Positions 27,888 through 37,100 of a stretch of DNA of 64,000 nt are shown here, piece by piece. Position 1 is the first letter of the stretch. The number at the start of each line of letters is the position of its first letter. The DNA comes from Sporosarcina sp. FSL W8-0480 (lineage in GTDB: Bacteria; Bacillota; Bacilli; Bacillales_A; Planococcaceae), in the NCBI RefSeq assembly GCF_037963765.1, contig NZ_CP150166.1, positions 1,619,501 through 1,683,500 of the forward strand. The letters are read 5' to 3'. Under the pieces are notes generated by a model. The model did not search any database, had not been told where the DNA came from, and saw only the letters and a list, made by a program, of their open reading frames with translations. Both the position numbers and the translations under genes were made by a program.

Positions 27888-28427
27888 ATGATGAACAGTA
27901 ACCACGCGCTCGTCATCGGTGGAACAGGCATGCTTGCAGGAGTAACAACGTTTTTAGCGAATCGTGGGTATTCTGTTTCTGTGATAGGACGGACAGCTGC
28001 AAAGCTTGAACGATTGAAAACGGAAAGTCCACCTAATATGATTTTTCCAATCCAAGTTGATTATTATTCAAATGCGCTTTTTTCAGAAGTAGAAAAAGCG
28101 ATTGCGGAACGGGGTCCATTTGGTTTGATCGTCAGCTGGACACCAAATTACCCTGCGCTTGAACAGATTTGCGAAATGAATGGCAATGCAATATCTTTTA
28201 GACTTATTCATGTGAAAGGTAGCCGCAGATATTTTGAAGATGAAGAAATTAGGGTCTCGACCAACTGTGTATATGAAAAAGTATTCCTTGGCTTTGTGAA
28301 GGAGGAAGGATCTTCAAGATGGCTGACGCATGAGGAAATCGCAGGCGGGGTCATTGAGCAGATTGTTAATAAGAAGGACGAGAGGATAATCGGTCAACTT
28401 CATCCATATAGCGAAAGACCGAGTTAG
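27888..28427 (+). CDS. Short-chain dehydrogenase-like Rossmann protein
   Basis: A 179-residue protein with an N-terminal nucleotide-binding motif ALVIGGTGMLAGV and the NADP-type arginine in VIGRTAAKLERL. It lacks a clear YxxxK catalytic pair and is short for a full SDR, so it may be a reduced family form. Short relatives of this type are common in Bacillales. It follows the degenerate S9 gene without a gap, with GGGGGG as the ribosome site. Confidence 0.72.
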   Translation: MMNSNHALVIGGTGMLAGVTTFLANRGYSVSVIGRTAAKLERLKTESPPNMIFPIQVDYYSNALFSEVEKAIAERGPFGLIVSWTPNYPALEQICEMNGNAISFRLIHVKGSRRYFEDEEIRVSTNCVYEKVFLGFVKEEGSSRWLTHEEIAGGVIEQIVNKKDERIIGQLHPYSERPS

Positions 28428-28439
28428 GGGTATAGGTAA

Positions 28440-28994
28440 ATGTTGAAGAGAAAGTATGGCAGCAGATATGACTGGAAACGGATCTTGAAGAAGAGTTATG
28501 TCGAAAAGTATTATAAGACTTCCGAATTCAGTGGGCATGTGACCCTTTTCCGTATGGATGAAGTGAAAGAGCCTTTGTTCATGAAGTATGGCGAAAGAAA
28601 TACTTGCATCGCCAACAAAGGATATAGTTGGTTGCAGCATTTTCCGGATGATGAACATTATTCAGTAACGACCGTTTTCAATGATGAAAATCAAGTCGTC
28701 CAATGGTATATCGATATTTGTAAGCAAAGTGGATATTGTGATATGAATGGTCCGTGGATGGATGATTGGTTTTTGGATCTGATTGTTCTGCCTACAGGAG
28801 AAGTGATTGAGAAAGATGCGGATGAAATAGAAGATGCGTTCAATCAACAAATTATATCGAAACACGAATATGACCAGGCATGGTTGGAATATAGGAAATT
28901 GAATAAGTTAATTGATGATAGGCGATTTGACCTTCTTGAATTAGCCAATGTGCATTTTACAGAGCTCTCAAAGAACATAAATATAAAGGATTGA
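28440..28994 (+). CDS. DUF402 family protein (YgaC/Ntdp-like nucleoside phosphatase)
   Basis: A 184-residue soluble protein of the DUF402 family. The core WYIDICKQSGYCDMNGPWMD, DWFLDLIVLPTGEV and the acidic helix KDADEIEDAF match members reported to hydrolyse nucleoside tri- and diphosphates (Ntdp) or related to FomD. The start ATG 28440 follows a weak GGTATAGG site. Its stop precedes the ATG of the DUF2087 gene by only a few bases, so the two are co-transcribed. Confidence 0.78.
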   Translation: MLKRKYGSRYDWKRILKKSYVEKYYKTSEFSGHVTLFRMDEVKEPLFMKYGERNTCIANKGYSWLQHFPDDEHYSVTTVFNDENQVVQWYIDICKQSGYCDMNGPWMDDWFLDLIVLPTGEVIEKDADEIEDAFNQQIISKHEYDQAWLEYRKLNKLIDDRRFDLLELANVHFTELSKNINIKD

Positions 28995-28999
28995 TAGAA

Positions 29000-29293
29000 A
29001 TGGAAGAAAGATTTCAAGTTACTGAAATAGAACGAGAGAAAGTGATTAAAAATTATTTCAGAAAAGGATTGGATGGACCTCTCGATACGTTTCCAAGCAA
29101 AGAGAAAAGGAAGTATATCATTGCCCAAGAAATAATTAAGCGATTTGAAGTTGGAGAAGTATATTTAGAAAAAGAGATAAATGAAATTTTAAAAGAAGTA
29201 TATCCTGATTTTGCAACCATTCGACGCTTAATCATTGACTATCGTTTCATGAATCGTAGTGATGATGGGAAGGAGTATTGGATTGAGAATTAA
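29000..29293 (+). CDS. DUF2087 domain protein
   Basis: A 97-residue stand-alone DUF2087 domain: GLDGPLDTFPSKEKRKYII, then YLEKEINEILKEVYPDFATI and RRLIIDYRFMNRSDDGKEYW. The domain is often fused to helix-turn-helix or ArsR-like regulators, so a regulatory or nucleic-acid-linked role is possible but unproven. ATG 29000 is nine bases after AAAGGA. The gene end overlaps the next start by 11 bases. Confidence 0.8.
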   Translation: MEERFQVTEIEREKVIKNYFRKGLDGPLDTFPSKEKRKYIIAQEIIKRFEVGEVYLEKEINEILKEVYPDFATIRRLIIDYRFMNRSDDGKEYWIEN

Positions 29294-30182
29294 GAAGTTG
29301 GATAACAATAATGAGAATGAAATAGGTAGGTTAGGCAGTTTCATAGCGAAAGTATTTTCAAGGAATAATGATTTAGTGGAGCGGATGAACAGTAGTATTT
29401 CCGCTAAGTTCCATAAAGAAATATATTCCGTACAAAACGATGAAGAAATAATTGTAGTGGCTTCTACTCACAAATCTTCTTGGCATCCATATTGTATTTA
29501 TGTTCAATTTGCCTTTGATCTGATCAGAGTTGATGAACAAGCTCTTCTTTCGATGATTACAAAGCTGCAAGATAAGTATGATGAACCAATATTTATTCTG
29601 TTGGATGACAGGTTTTATCGACTAACAAAGCTTTTAAGCCAAAAAGCATTCAGGATGATTAGAAAAACGGAGATTATACATATTGAACCAGTTTCCAAAG
29701 GGGAAATAGTGCAGGATGATCGCATATTGACTGTCAATGAAATTTGGAACGATGATATACGAATGAATAGTTTAGTTGAACTCTGCAAAAAGACATACAC
29801 GGAAACCCATTTGGACAATCCTGTTGCGAACTTGCCTATGGATAGCTGGAGAGATGCAACTACGGATGGACTCATGAAAGAACATAGCTATGTCATTGTT
29901 GAAGGGCAGGAAGTTATTGGCTTCAGCCTTATGTATGAGGCTGAGCAAAAAAGTTGGGAATTAGGCTGGGTTGGAGTGGCTGATCTAACGATTTTAACTG
30001 ATTTGGATAAGTTGATTCATAGACAAATTGAGGATGCTGTAAAGAACGGAATAGCATTTATTGAAAAAGAAGTCGATTCAACGTGTCCATATTCACAACA
30101 TATTTGTAAGAAATTAAGATTTGAAGTGCCAGAAACACTATATGCGTATAGCAATTCAAGTGGAAGGTGTGACAAAAAGTGA
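29283..30182 (+). CDS. GNAT-like acetyltransferase, two-part protein
   Basis: A 299-residue protein with a GNAT-like C-terminal half (YVIVEGQEVIGFSLMYEAEQ, ELGWVGVADL, and a terminal KKLRFEVPETLYAY). The N-terminal half resembles a second, diverged acyltransferase-like domain. TTG 29283, seven bases after AAGGAG and inside the previous gene, is the likely start. Substrate unknown. The following 90 bases carry a relic of another GNAT gene. Confidence 0.62.
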   Translation: MRIKKLDNNNENEIGRLGSFIAKVFSRNNDLVERMNSSISAKFHKEIYSVQNDEEIIVVASTHKSSWHPYCIYVQFAFDLIRVDEQALLSMITKLQDKYDEPIFILLDDRFYRLTKLLSQKAFRMIRKTEIIHIEPVSKGEIVQDDRILTVNEIWNDDIRMNSLVELCKKTYTETHLDNPVANLPMDSWRDATTDGLMKEHSYVIVEGQEVIGFSLMYEAEQKSWELGWVGVADLTILTDLDKLIHRQIEDAVKNGIAFIEKEVDSTCPYSQHICKKLRFEVPETLYAYSNSSGRCDKK

Positions 30183-30273
30183 CAATTAAGATTGAACAAG
30201 TAAAAGTATAGTAGAACTGGCCGAGTTTATTGAAAAAATGAATGACCACCCAAGTAGCTATGTAGGTTTCTGA
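30179..30273 (+). pseudogene. GNAT gene remnant
   Basis: GTG 30179 opens TIKIEQVK in one frame. A shift then gives VELAEFIEKMNDHPSSYVGF to a stop at 30271. Together these read like the first 30 residues of a small GNAT protein, broken by a frameshift and truncated. Confidence 0.35.
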
Positions 30274-30314
30274 CTCTACACATCAGATTGAGTTTTGAAA
30301 AGGGGATTACAGCA

Positions 30315-30896
30315 TTGATTGAAAGTGAAAAAGATATAATTCGTGTTATTCAAGAGGACACGTGGATGATGGAAATATTAAAATGTGTGCAGTCATTAGA
30401 TTTGCCTGATTGGTGGGTGTGTGCTGGTTTCGTGAGGACCAAAATATGGGATACATTATATGGATACGAGGAAAGAACCCCATTACCCGATATTGACGTC
30501 ATTTACTTCGATCCTTCCAAAATCGATGAAGGTATTGAAAAGGAATATGAAAAAAGATTAACTGAGATTTATCCGGGTCAGCCATGGTCCGTGAAAAATC
30601 AAACAAGAATGCATCTTATAAATGATTTTACACCGTATCAATCATCAGTAGATGCAATTTCGAAATTCCCGGAAACCGTTACTGCTTTAGGAGTGAAGCT
30701 TGATAATATTGAGAATGTGGTATTAACCGCCCCACATGGTATAGAAGACGTCATAAACTTTCAAATCAGGCCTACACCCTATTTTAGTAGAACAGAAGAC
30801 CGATTGATGGTATTCAATGATAGGGTCGACAAGAAAAAATGGAAGATCAGATGGGATCGTGTTGAGATTCAAAAGGGAAGGGGGCAATTAAAATGA
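30315..30896 (+). CDS. Nucleotidyltransferase family protein (NTP_transf_6/DUF925)
   Basis: A 193-residue protein of the DUF925 nucleotidyltransferase-like family. Near residue 30 it has WWVCAGFVRTKIWD, followed by the acidic pair in LPDIDVIYFDPSK, and NQTRMHLINDF and YQSSVDAISKFPETVTALGV further on. TTG 30315 lies nine bases after AAAAGGGG and is preferred to TTG 30288. The stop overlaps the beta-clamp gene by four bases (ATGA). Biochemical target unknown. Confidence 0.82.
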   Translation: MIESEKDIIRVIQEDTWMMEILKCVQSLDLPDWWVCAGFVRTKIWDTLYGYEERTPLPDIDVIYFDPSKIDEGIEKEYEKRLTEIYPGQPWSVKNQTRMHLINDFTPYQSSVDAISKFPETVTALGVKLDNIENVVLTAPHGIEDVINFQIRPTPYFSRTEDRLMVFNDRVDKKKWKIRWDRVEIQKGRGQLK

Positions 30897-32011
30897 AATT
30901 CACCATAGATGGCTCTTTGCTTTCCACTGTTATTTCTGAACTACATAAAGTATGTGCATCGAGAAGTGTGATTCCGATTCTATCAGGAATCAAAATAGAG
31001 GCAAGTAATGAAGGATTAAAGCTCACTGGTGGGAACTCTGAATTGTTTATTGAAACTACAATTCCGACTAACACTGACAGTCTAAAAGTACTAGAAGGTG
31101 GTAGTGTCGTTATACAGTCGAAATACTTTAGTGAGCTCCTTAAAAAGCTTCCTGCAAAAGTACATATTCAATCTGGTAGTAATAATGAGATTGTCATAAA
31201 ATCCGGTGAAATTGTAACAAAGATTCCTGGTTTTGATGCTAATGAATATCCTAAATTACCAGATGTGAATTCACAACAAATTGTAAAGTTGCGCCTTGGT
31301 ATACTCAAGGACACTATCAAACAGACCTTATTTGCTGTTGCGAAAAATGATGCAAAACCAGTGCTTGAAGGTGTGAGGATAGAACTTGCAAAGGGGAAAC
31401 TTATTTGCGTTGCAACCGATTCGAATCGATTGGCGCGATGTGAAGTGAACGTTTCCTCAGACTTAACTGAAGCGATTGTAGTGCCTAAAGCAAGTCTACT
31501 TGAAGTTTTATCCAGTAAAGAAAATGACAATACAATCATTGAAATAACTTTAGGCAATCGTTTTTTAACAATGAAAATAGGTAGTACAAAGATGATTTCG
31601 GCGTTAATTGAAGGTAATTATCCAAATACAGAAACGTTAATACCGACAGCATATATTTCAACGATAACAATGAATCGAAAAAATCTTCTCGCTGGTATAG
31701 AGCGGGCATGCATTTTCTCGGGAGCATTAAAACATAATAATGTGCATTTGAAGCTCAGTGAAAATGGATCTATGAAAATAGCTTCAAGTTCAACAGAAAT
31801 CGGTATGATTGAGGAAAGTCAAAAGATTGTAGAGATGCAAGGTAATGATTTTGACATCACTTTAGATGGTAAGTATCTGGCGGAAGCAATTAAAGCAATT
31901 CACGAAGAAGATGTTACATTTCAATACAATGGAAGTATGAGGCCAATTTTAATTAGGCCAGCGCAAAGTAGGTCATATGTACAGCTTATTTCACCACGTC
32001 GGACACATTAA
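30893..32011 (+). CDS. Second DNA polymerase III beta clamp paralogue
   Basis: A 372-residue sliding-clamp protein with the three repeated domains of DnaN (ISELHKVCASRSVIPILSGI; KPVLEGVRIEL; SNRLARCEV; YLAEAIKAI). No dnaA, recF or gyrB lies near, so this is an extra copy and not the replication-origin gene. The C-terminal tail, which forms part of the partner-binding pocket (ILPVRTY in Bacillus), is ISPRRTH here. That replaces hydrophobic pocket residues with Ser and Arg, suggesting altered partner choice. It overlaps the nucleotidyltransferase gene, so the pair is coupled. Confidence 0.88.
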   Translation: MKFTIDGSLLSTVISELHKVCASRSVIPILSGIKIEASNEGLKLTGGNSELFIETTIPTNTDSLKVLEGGSVVIQSKYFSELLKKLPAKVHIQSGSNNEIVIKSGEIVTKIPGFDANEYPKLPDVNSQQIVKLRLGILKDTIKQTLFAVAKNDAKPVLEGVRIELAKGKLICVATDSNRLARCEVNVSSDLTEAIVVPKASLLEVLSSKENDNTIIEITLGNRFLTMKIGSTKMISALIEGNYPNTETLIPTAYISTITMNRKNLLAGIERACIFSGALKHNNVHLKLSENGSMKIASSSTEIGMIEESQKIVEMQGNDFDITLDGKYLAEAIKAIHEEDVTFQYNGSMRPILIRPAQSRSYVQLISPRRTH

Positions 32012-32023
32012 AAGGAGGAAATC

Positions 32024-32500
32024 ATGGGTTATATTGAAAATTTACGTAAACTTGTTGGACACCGACCATTAATTTTTGTTGGATCTGTGGTGATTGTCGT
32101 TGATGAAGAGGGAAAAATCTTGTTGCAGCAAAGGAAGTTTCCAGCGGGGGCATGGGGAATCCCTGGCGGATTAATGGAGTTAGGGGAGTCAACAGAAGAT
32201 GTGGCAAGACGAGAACTTTTTGAAGAAACGAGTCTACATGTGGATGAACTGACATTGATCAATGTTTACTCAGGTCCCGAACATTTTATTCGAGCTGCAA
32301 ATGGGGATGAGTTTTATGTCGTAACAACCGCCTATTATGCGGAAAATGCAATAGGGGATTTAGTTGTCGATCAGGCTGAATCCATTACATTTAAATACTT
32401 TTCACCCCATGAGTTGCCGGAGAATATTGTTAAAAGTCATAAAAATATATTGGATGAATTCCTATTGAAGCATTACAAGTTTTTGAGTGCGGTTAAATAG
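32024..32500 (+). CDS. NUDIX hydrolase
   Basis: A 158-residue NUDIX protein. The box GGLMELGESTEDVARRELFE continues as ETSL, preceded by PAGAWGIPGG. Start ATG 32024 follows AAAGGAGG, 12 bases after the clamp gene. Substrate is a nucleoside diphosphate derivative in the family; the precise one is unknown. Confidence 0.88.
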   Translation: MGYIENLRKLVGHRPLIFVGSVVIVVDEEGKILLQQRKFPAGAWGIPGGLMELGESTEDVARRELFEETSLHVDELTLINVYSGPEHFIRAANGDEFYVVTTAYYAENAIGDLVVDQAESITFKYFSPHELPENIVKSHKNILDEFLLKHYKFLSAVK

Positions 32501-32524
32501 TTTTTAGGAAATGGGGATACATTG

Positions 32525-32977
32525 ATGAAGAAGTGGACGAAGGAAATTGAAATTGAGACGCCAATCGAACAAGTTTGGAAGCTCCTAAATGGGTCATTAG
32601 AGGACATGCAAAAGATAATGCCACAAGTGGTTTCTAATGAACCTGTCACTATTACTGAGGGAATGGTTGGAAGTATCTATTTGCAAAAGTACAAAGAAGG
32701 CAAGCGGGTCATGGAGTATGAGGTCGAAACACTCGACTATTTTGATTCCCCGAATGAAAAAAAGCTTAAAGTCGGTTTTACTCTTGGTGGGATGTTTGAA
32801 ATAACAGCTGGTTATGACCTAATTAAGATTGATGATGAAAAAACTAAATTCATCTATACTACAACAAACAGACCACTGAAATGGTTTGTGAAAATCTTTT
32901 TGTTATTTTCGAATGATAAAATAGTAGTCGATTTTGTGCAGCGAGTTAAAAAGGTTGCAGAAAATGAGGGGGCGTAA
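32525..32977 (+). CDS. SRPBCC (START/Bet v1-like) family protein
   Basis: A 150-residue protein with the SRPBCC pattern: an N-terminal WTKEIEIETPIEQVWKLL strand-helix, central beta strands (KRVMEYEVETLDYF, KLKVGFTLGG) and a long C-terminal helix. Such proteins bind hydrophobic ligands in a cavity. ATG 32525 is eight bases after GGGG. It ends four bases before the ASCH-VOC gene. Confidence 0.72.
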   Translation: MKKWTKEIEIETPIEQVWKLLNGSLEDMQKIMPQVVSNEPVTITEGMVGSIYLQKYKEGKRVMEYEVETLDYFDSPNEKKLKVGFTLGGMFEITAGYDLIKIDDEKTKFIYTTTNRPLKWFVKIFLLFSNDKIVVDFVQRVKKVAENEGA

Positions 32978-32980
32978 ATC

Positions 32981-33835
32981 ATGAATCAAGCTGCAAAGGA
33001 TTATTGGGAACAATTTTGGGGAGAGAAAGAACGTCCGGAAAATGTAAGTGCCTGGATGTTTGGGGAAGCGGTGGATGAGTTGGCGCAAGCGGTTATAGAA
33101 GGAAGGAAGACGGCGACTTGTTCTGCGCATGTATTATATGAACTGGAGAATGAACCGGTTCCAGTAATTGACGAGTATAGCATTATCCTAAATAGTTTAA
33201 ACGAGCCAGTCGCAATCATTAAAACTGTAGATGTATCAATAATTCCGATGAATGAAGTGACAGAGGAGTTTGCCTTGGCGGAAGGTGATGGGTCTTATCG
33301 GAATTGGAAAGAGATTCATGAACGCTATTTCAAACGGGAATTAGAAAAGGTTGGTTTGGAGTTCACCGAAGACTTGCTACTTGTTTGTGAGCGATTTGAG
33401 TTGGTTGATGTGAAACAACAAGCAGAGCGAATGAATCCAACATTATTAAGGGTCGGAACTACGTATATTCCTGTATCAAATGTTGACCTATCTGCTGAAT
33501 GGTACGTAGGAAAGTTGGATGCGGAATTAAGTTATAAGGACGATGACAAAGCAATATTGAATTTAGCAGATCAAAGTTTCTTTTTAGTAAAGGCGAAAGA
33601 AAACGAAACATCCAACTTTTTGGATGTCTATGGGAAAGAGCGTTTTTCTCTTACATTTGAAGTCGATGGGGAAAAGGCTTTAAAAATGTTGCATGAGGTT
33701 TTAATCGAACGCGAAGTGAAGGTTGGCGAGATTGAAAAGCGTGGACACGCAGGAGTCAATTTCGTATTTTCGGACGTAGACGGAAATAAATTTGATGTGT
33801 GGAGCGAATTAAGTCCTTCATTTAAAAAAGATTGA
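32981..33835 (+). CDS. ASCH domain fused to VOC/glyoxalase-like domain
   Basis: A 284-residue two-domain protein. Residues 1-145 are an ASCH domain with the family KTATCSAHVLYELENEPVP and IIKTVDVSIIPMNEVTEEFA, a putative RNA- or nucleotide-binding fold. Residues 150-284 form a VOC domain (VGTTYIPVSNVDLSAEWY, GHAGVNFVFSDVDGNKFDVW) like those in glyoxalase and bleomycin-resistance proteins. Both parts are usually separate genes, and the frame is continuous with no sign of a sequencing error. Function unknown. Confidence 0.8.
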   Translation: MNQAAKDYWEQFWGEKERPENVSAWMFGEAVDELAQAVIEGRKTATCSAHVLYELENEPVPVIDEYSIILNSLNEPVAIIKTVDVSIIPMNEVTEEFALAEGDGSYRNWKEIHERYFKRELEKVGLEFTEDLLLVCERFELVDVKQQAERMNPTLLRVGTTYIPVSNVDLSAEWYVGKLDAELSYKDDDKAILNLADQSFFLVKAKENETSNFLDVYGKERFSLTFEVDGEKALKMLHEVLIEREVKVGEIEKRGHAGVNFVFSDVDGNKFDVWSELSPSFKKD

Positions 33836-33841
33836 TAGTAG

Positions 33842-33970
33842 GGGAAATGAATGGGCCCTTGTAAGGAAGAATGGACCCTAACGAGGAAATAATGGGCCCT
33901 TGTCGAAAAGAATGGACCCTAACGAGAAAAGAATGGGCCTTTGTCAGGAAGAATCGCCCCTTGTAGAAAA
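33842..33970. repeat. Tandem 20/21-bp repeat array C (ATGGGCCCTTGT / ATGGACCCTAACGAG)
   Basis: Units start at 33851, 33871, 33892, 33912, 33933 and 33953, so spacing alternates 20, 21, 20, 21, 20. Two unit types alternate, one with the palindrome GGGCCC and one with GGACCC. The array fills the gap after the ASCH-VOC gene, immediately before the promoter of the UvrA-like gene. Confidence 0.85.
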
Positions 33971-33972
33971 AC

Positions 33973-34002
33973 TTGACATGACACTTATCGGTGTCGTATT
34001 AT
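33973..34002 (+). promoter_or_regulatory. Promoter of the UvrA-like gene with inverted repeat in the spacer
   Basis: TTGACA and TATTAT are 18 bases apart. The spacer holds GACAC-N6-GTGTC (33980-33995), and CCTATTATTAGG lies at the probable start site, so a regulator may bind here. Confidence 0.7.
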
Positions 34003-34037
34003 CCTATTATTAGGATGCTATTTCAATAAAAATTATT

Positions 34038-34073
34038 AATGCGCTTTCCCGTAACAAGGAAAGCGTCATTTTT
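34038..34073 (+). terminator. Terminator-like hairpin in the UvrA-like gene leader
   Basis: CGCTTTCC and GGAAAGCG form an eight-pair stem, followed by ATTTTTATT, between the promoter and the start codon. It may act as an attenuator. Confidence 0.65.
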
Positions 34074-34137
34074 ATTGCAAAAATTGATTAAAGTAATGAA
34101 ATCTAAAGATACTAATATTAGAGAATGGGGGGCCACG

Positions 34138-37100
34138 ATGAAGATAAATCAATTAATCGCAAACAATATTAAACGCCTAAATGCAAATCTTCCTGAAGAT
34201 AAATCATTAGGCATTGCTGGATTATCCGGGTCTGGAAAAACAACTTTCTGCCAAACAATTGGTGAAGAGTCGAAGAAGCGACTCGTTTCATTATTACCGA
34301 AGGCGGAATACCAATACCTATTCCCGAATATTATGGAAACAAATTTCAGTGCCATTAAAATGGAAGAGATGCCATTAGTGCTTTTCTTAGGAAGATCATC
34401 GATTTCTTCTAATCCACGGTCGACAATTGGCACACATACTGGCGTTTTTACAGAAATTCGTACAAGGCTTGCCAATATATTCAATCTTTCTCCAGAAGTA
34501 TTTTCATTTAATAATGAGTTAGGCTGGTGTCCGAAATGTAAAGGACGCGGGAGTAATAGTAACGTTGAATGTAAGGCGTGTGAAGGTAAACGCTATAATC
34601 AAGATGTAATGCAATATACGATTGAATTACTTGATAAACCGCATACGATTTCCGATATTAATAATTTGAGCGTTGAAACGATTCTCTCAGTTGCTAAAGA
34701 ATTACATATTAGTGAAGCGAAACAACTGATCCTCAAAAATATTATCAATATGAATATCGGTTACTTAACAGTAAACCGCATAATGGGTACATTATCTGGC
34801 GGAGAACTGACTCGCCTTTACCTGGCGGAGTTCATGGCGGCAAGTGAAAACACCGTAATTATTATTGATGAAATTTCAGTCGGTCTCGATCGCCAAACAT
34901 TACTGAAAATCTTAGAGCAGATAAAGCAATTGGGCTATAAAAATCAAATTTTACTCATCGACCATTCGGACACGGTGCTTGATATTACGGATGAGCAAGT
35001 TTTCTTCGGACCGGGCAGTGGTAAATACGGCGGGAAAATTGTAGAAGAATCACCGCGCCCACAACCTGTTTTTCAGGAACTGAATGTAGAAAAGCCAACA
35101 GAGACCTATATGTTTAAGGATCTTTACTGCCGTAATATCCAAATGGCTGAATTTGAGATTCCGAAAAACAGACTTGTAACCGTTACGGGTGAGTCTGGTT
35201 GCGGTAAATCTACACTTATAAACGAATGTGTCGCCAAAGATTTTGTGAAGAGATATCCGCAAGATAAATTGGTCACAGTTGGCCAGGACAGAAACCAATC
35301 AATTACGAGCCGATCGACAGTTGCAACGTTTCTTGATATTAAACAGAAGCTTAATAAATACAGCGATGAGATTGATGATATTTTTGAACGCTCGATTGAA
35401 GATATTATCGATGAACTGCCGAATGAAGACATTGCTCATAAACGCTTGAGCTTATTGATCAAACTTGGACTCGGTTACCTAACGTTGGAAAGAAAGACAC
35501 AAACATTATCGACCGGTGAGTTTCAATGTGTGCATTTAGTTTCGGAGCTATTTACTAATTCAAGAAAACCCCATACTCTTTTTATTTTTGACGAGCCATC
35601 AAAAGGTTTATCCCAAAATATTTTAAATCAATTCATAGATAGTATCAGGCTAATTCTTGAAGACGAAACTGTTTCAATTATTATGATTGAACATAATGAA
35701 TACATGATGGAAAGCTCCGATTTCATCGTTGATTTTGGGAAGAGAATGAGTGATCCTGTTACACATTTAGAAGTCGTTAGTCATAATGATTATTATAAGG
35801 ATAAAAATAGAGAAGATGTTGAGGTACCGGCGCATATTTCCTCTACACTGAAACAGCAAAATGGCATTTCCTATTTAAAAGAAAATCATATCGACTACTT
35901 TAAAAACGCAGAAAACATCTATAAAGGCGGTATTTTAAAAAGCTTGTCATCGATGGCCCGTTTGATTTACGGTGAATACGAATCTGACACCATCGCGCCA
36001 GTCATTGCCATTGACCTTGAAAGACATTTGTATAGCCAATTTAGCTTTCTGTATGAAATCGGTGGGATTATCAACCATATCGTGGCGGCGCATCCTACAA
36101 ACAAAGATACGAAAAGCTTTGATTTCTATAATAAAGACAATCATTGCCCATCATGCTCCGGCCGTCTTGAGATTGAAATCTTTGATAAAGAGCTTGTCAT
36201 TCAAAACAAAGATGTTCCGTTCTGGAATGGATTGCTTCACCCTGACGTGATGGAAGTATTGAAGTATTATAAACACGAAAAGCTGAAATTTCTATTTGAA
36301 GAAATTAAGAATGAATTAGGACATGACCTTTCAAAAAGCTATAACGAGATGACCGATGAAGAGAAGCATACGTTTTGGTATGGATATTTTGAGAAGTCAT
36401 TTTATGATAAGGAAGGCAAGGCGCGAAGAACATGGGTAGGATTTAATACGATTTTAGGCATGTATATGGTCGTTTCAAAATCAGAAATCAAAGAGCAAAT
36501 GAAAGTTTCTAAAGAAAAGATTACATGTCCAATATGTGAAGGTACAGTGTTGAACCACCAAAAGCCGCTAAAATTCGGAAACACGGATATTCGTGAATTG
36601 ATTAATCTGTCGGTTGATGAAGTATTGGAAATCGTAGGTGATTTGCCTGTTCTTGTTAAACTAAAATCGGTTGTCAGAGGCGAGACGATTTTGACCGATG
36701 ATGTTTCATTGCAACCTCGGGAGGTACAAGTCGCATTGAAAATGTTTGAATTGGAGCAGGCAAGCTTCACTGGTTATGAAATAGTCTTACAAAATGCTTT
36801 GCCTTTTTGGGATAACATTAAAGGCAATATCGAATCGATCAACAGCAATAATCAAGTGACAATCTGTGATTTTCAAAATGTGAATGAAACAAGAGAAACG
36901 ATTATCGATAAGTATTTCACAAACGGAAAATACAAAAAGCTGACTTATGTTTATGAAGCATTTGGTTATAAAAAAATAGTCACACATATTAACAAAATTA
37001 GAAAAGCCCATCCTTGTCCGTTCTGTAAAGGTAAAAAAGTGATTTCAGAGGATAATTTACATGACGGCGTGCACAAATTAACGATTCCATGTGTAAGCTG

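Noticed and set aside
34039..34137. 33-residue N-terminal extension of the UvrA-like protein
   Set aside because: Its ATG lies in the leader hairpin without a ribosome site. ATG 34138 has one and begins the conserved domain.
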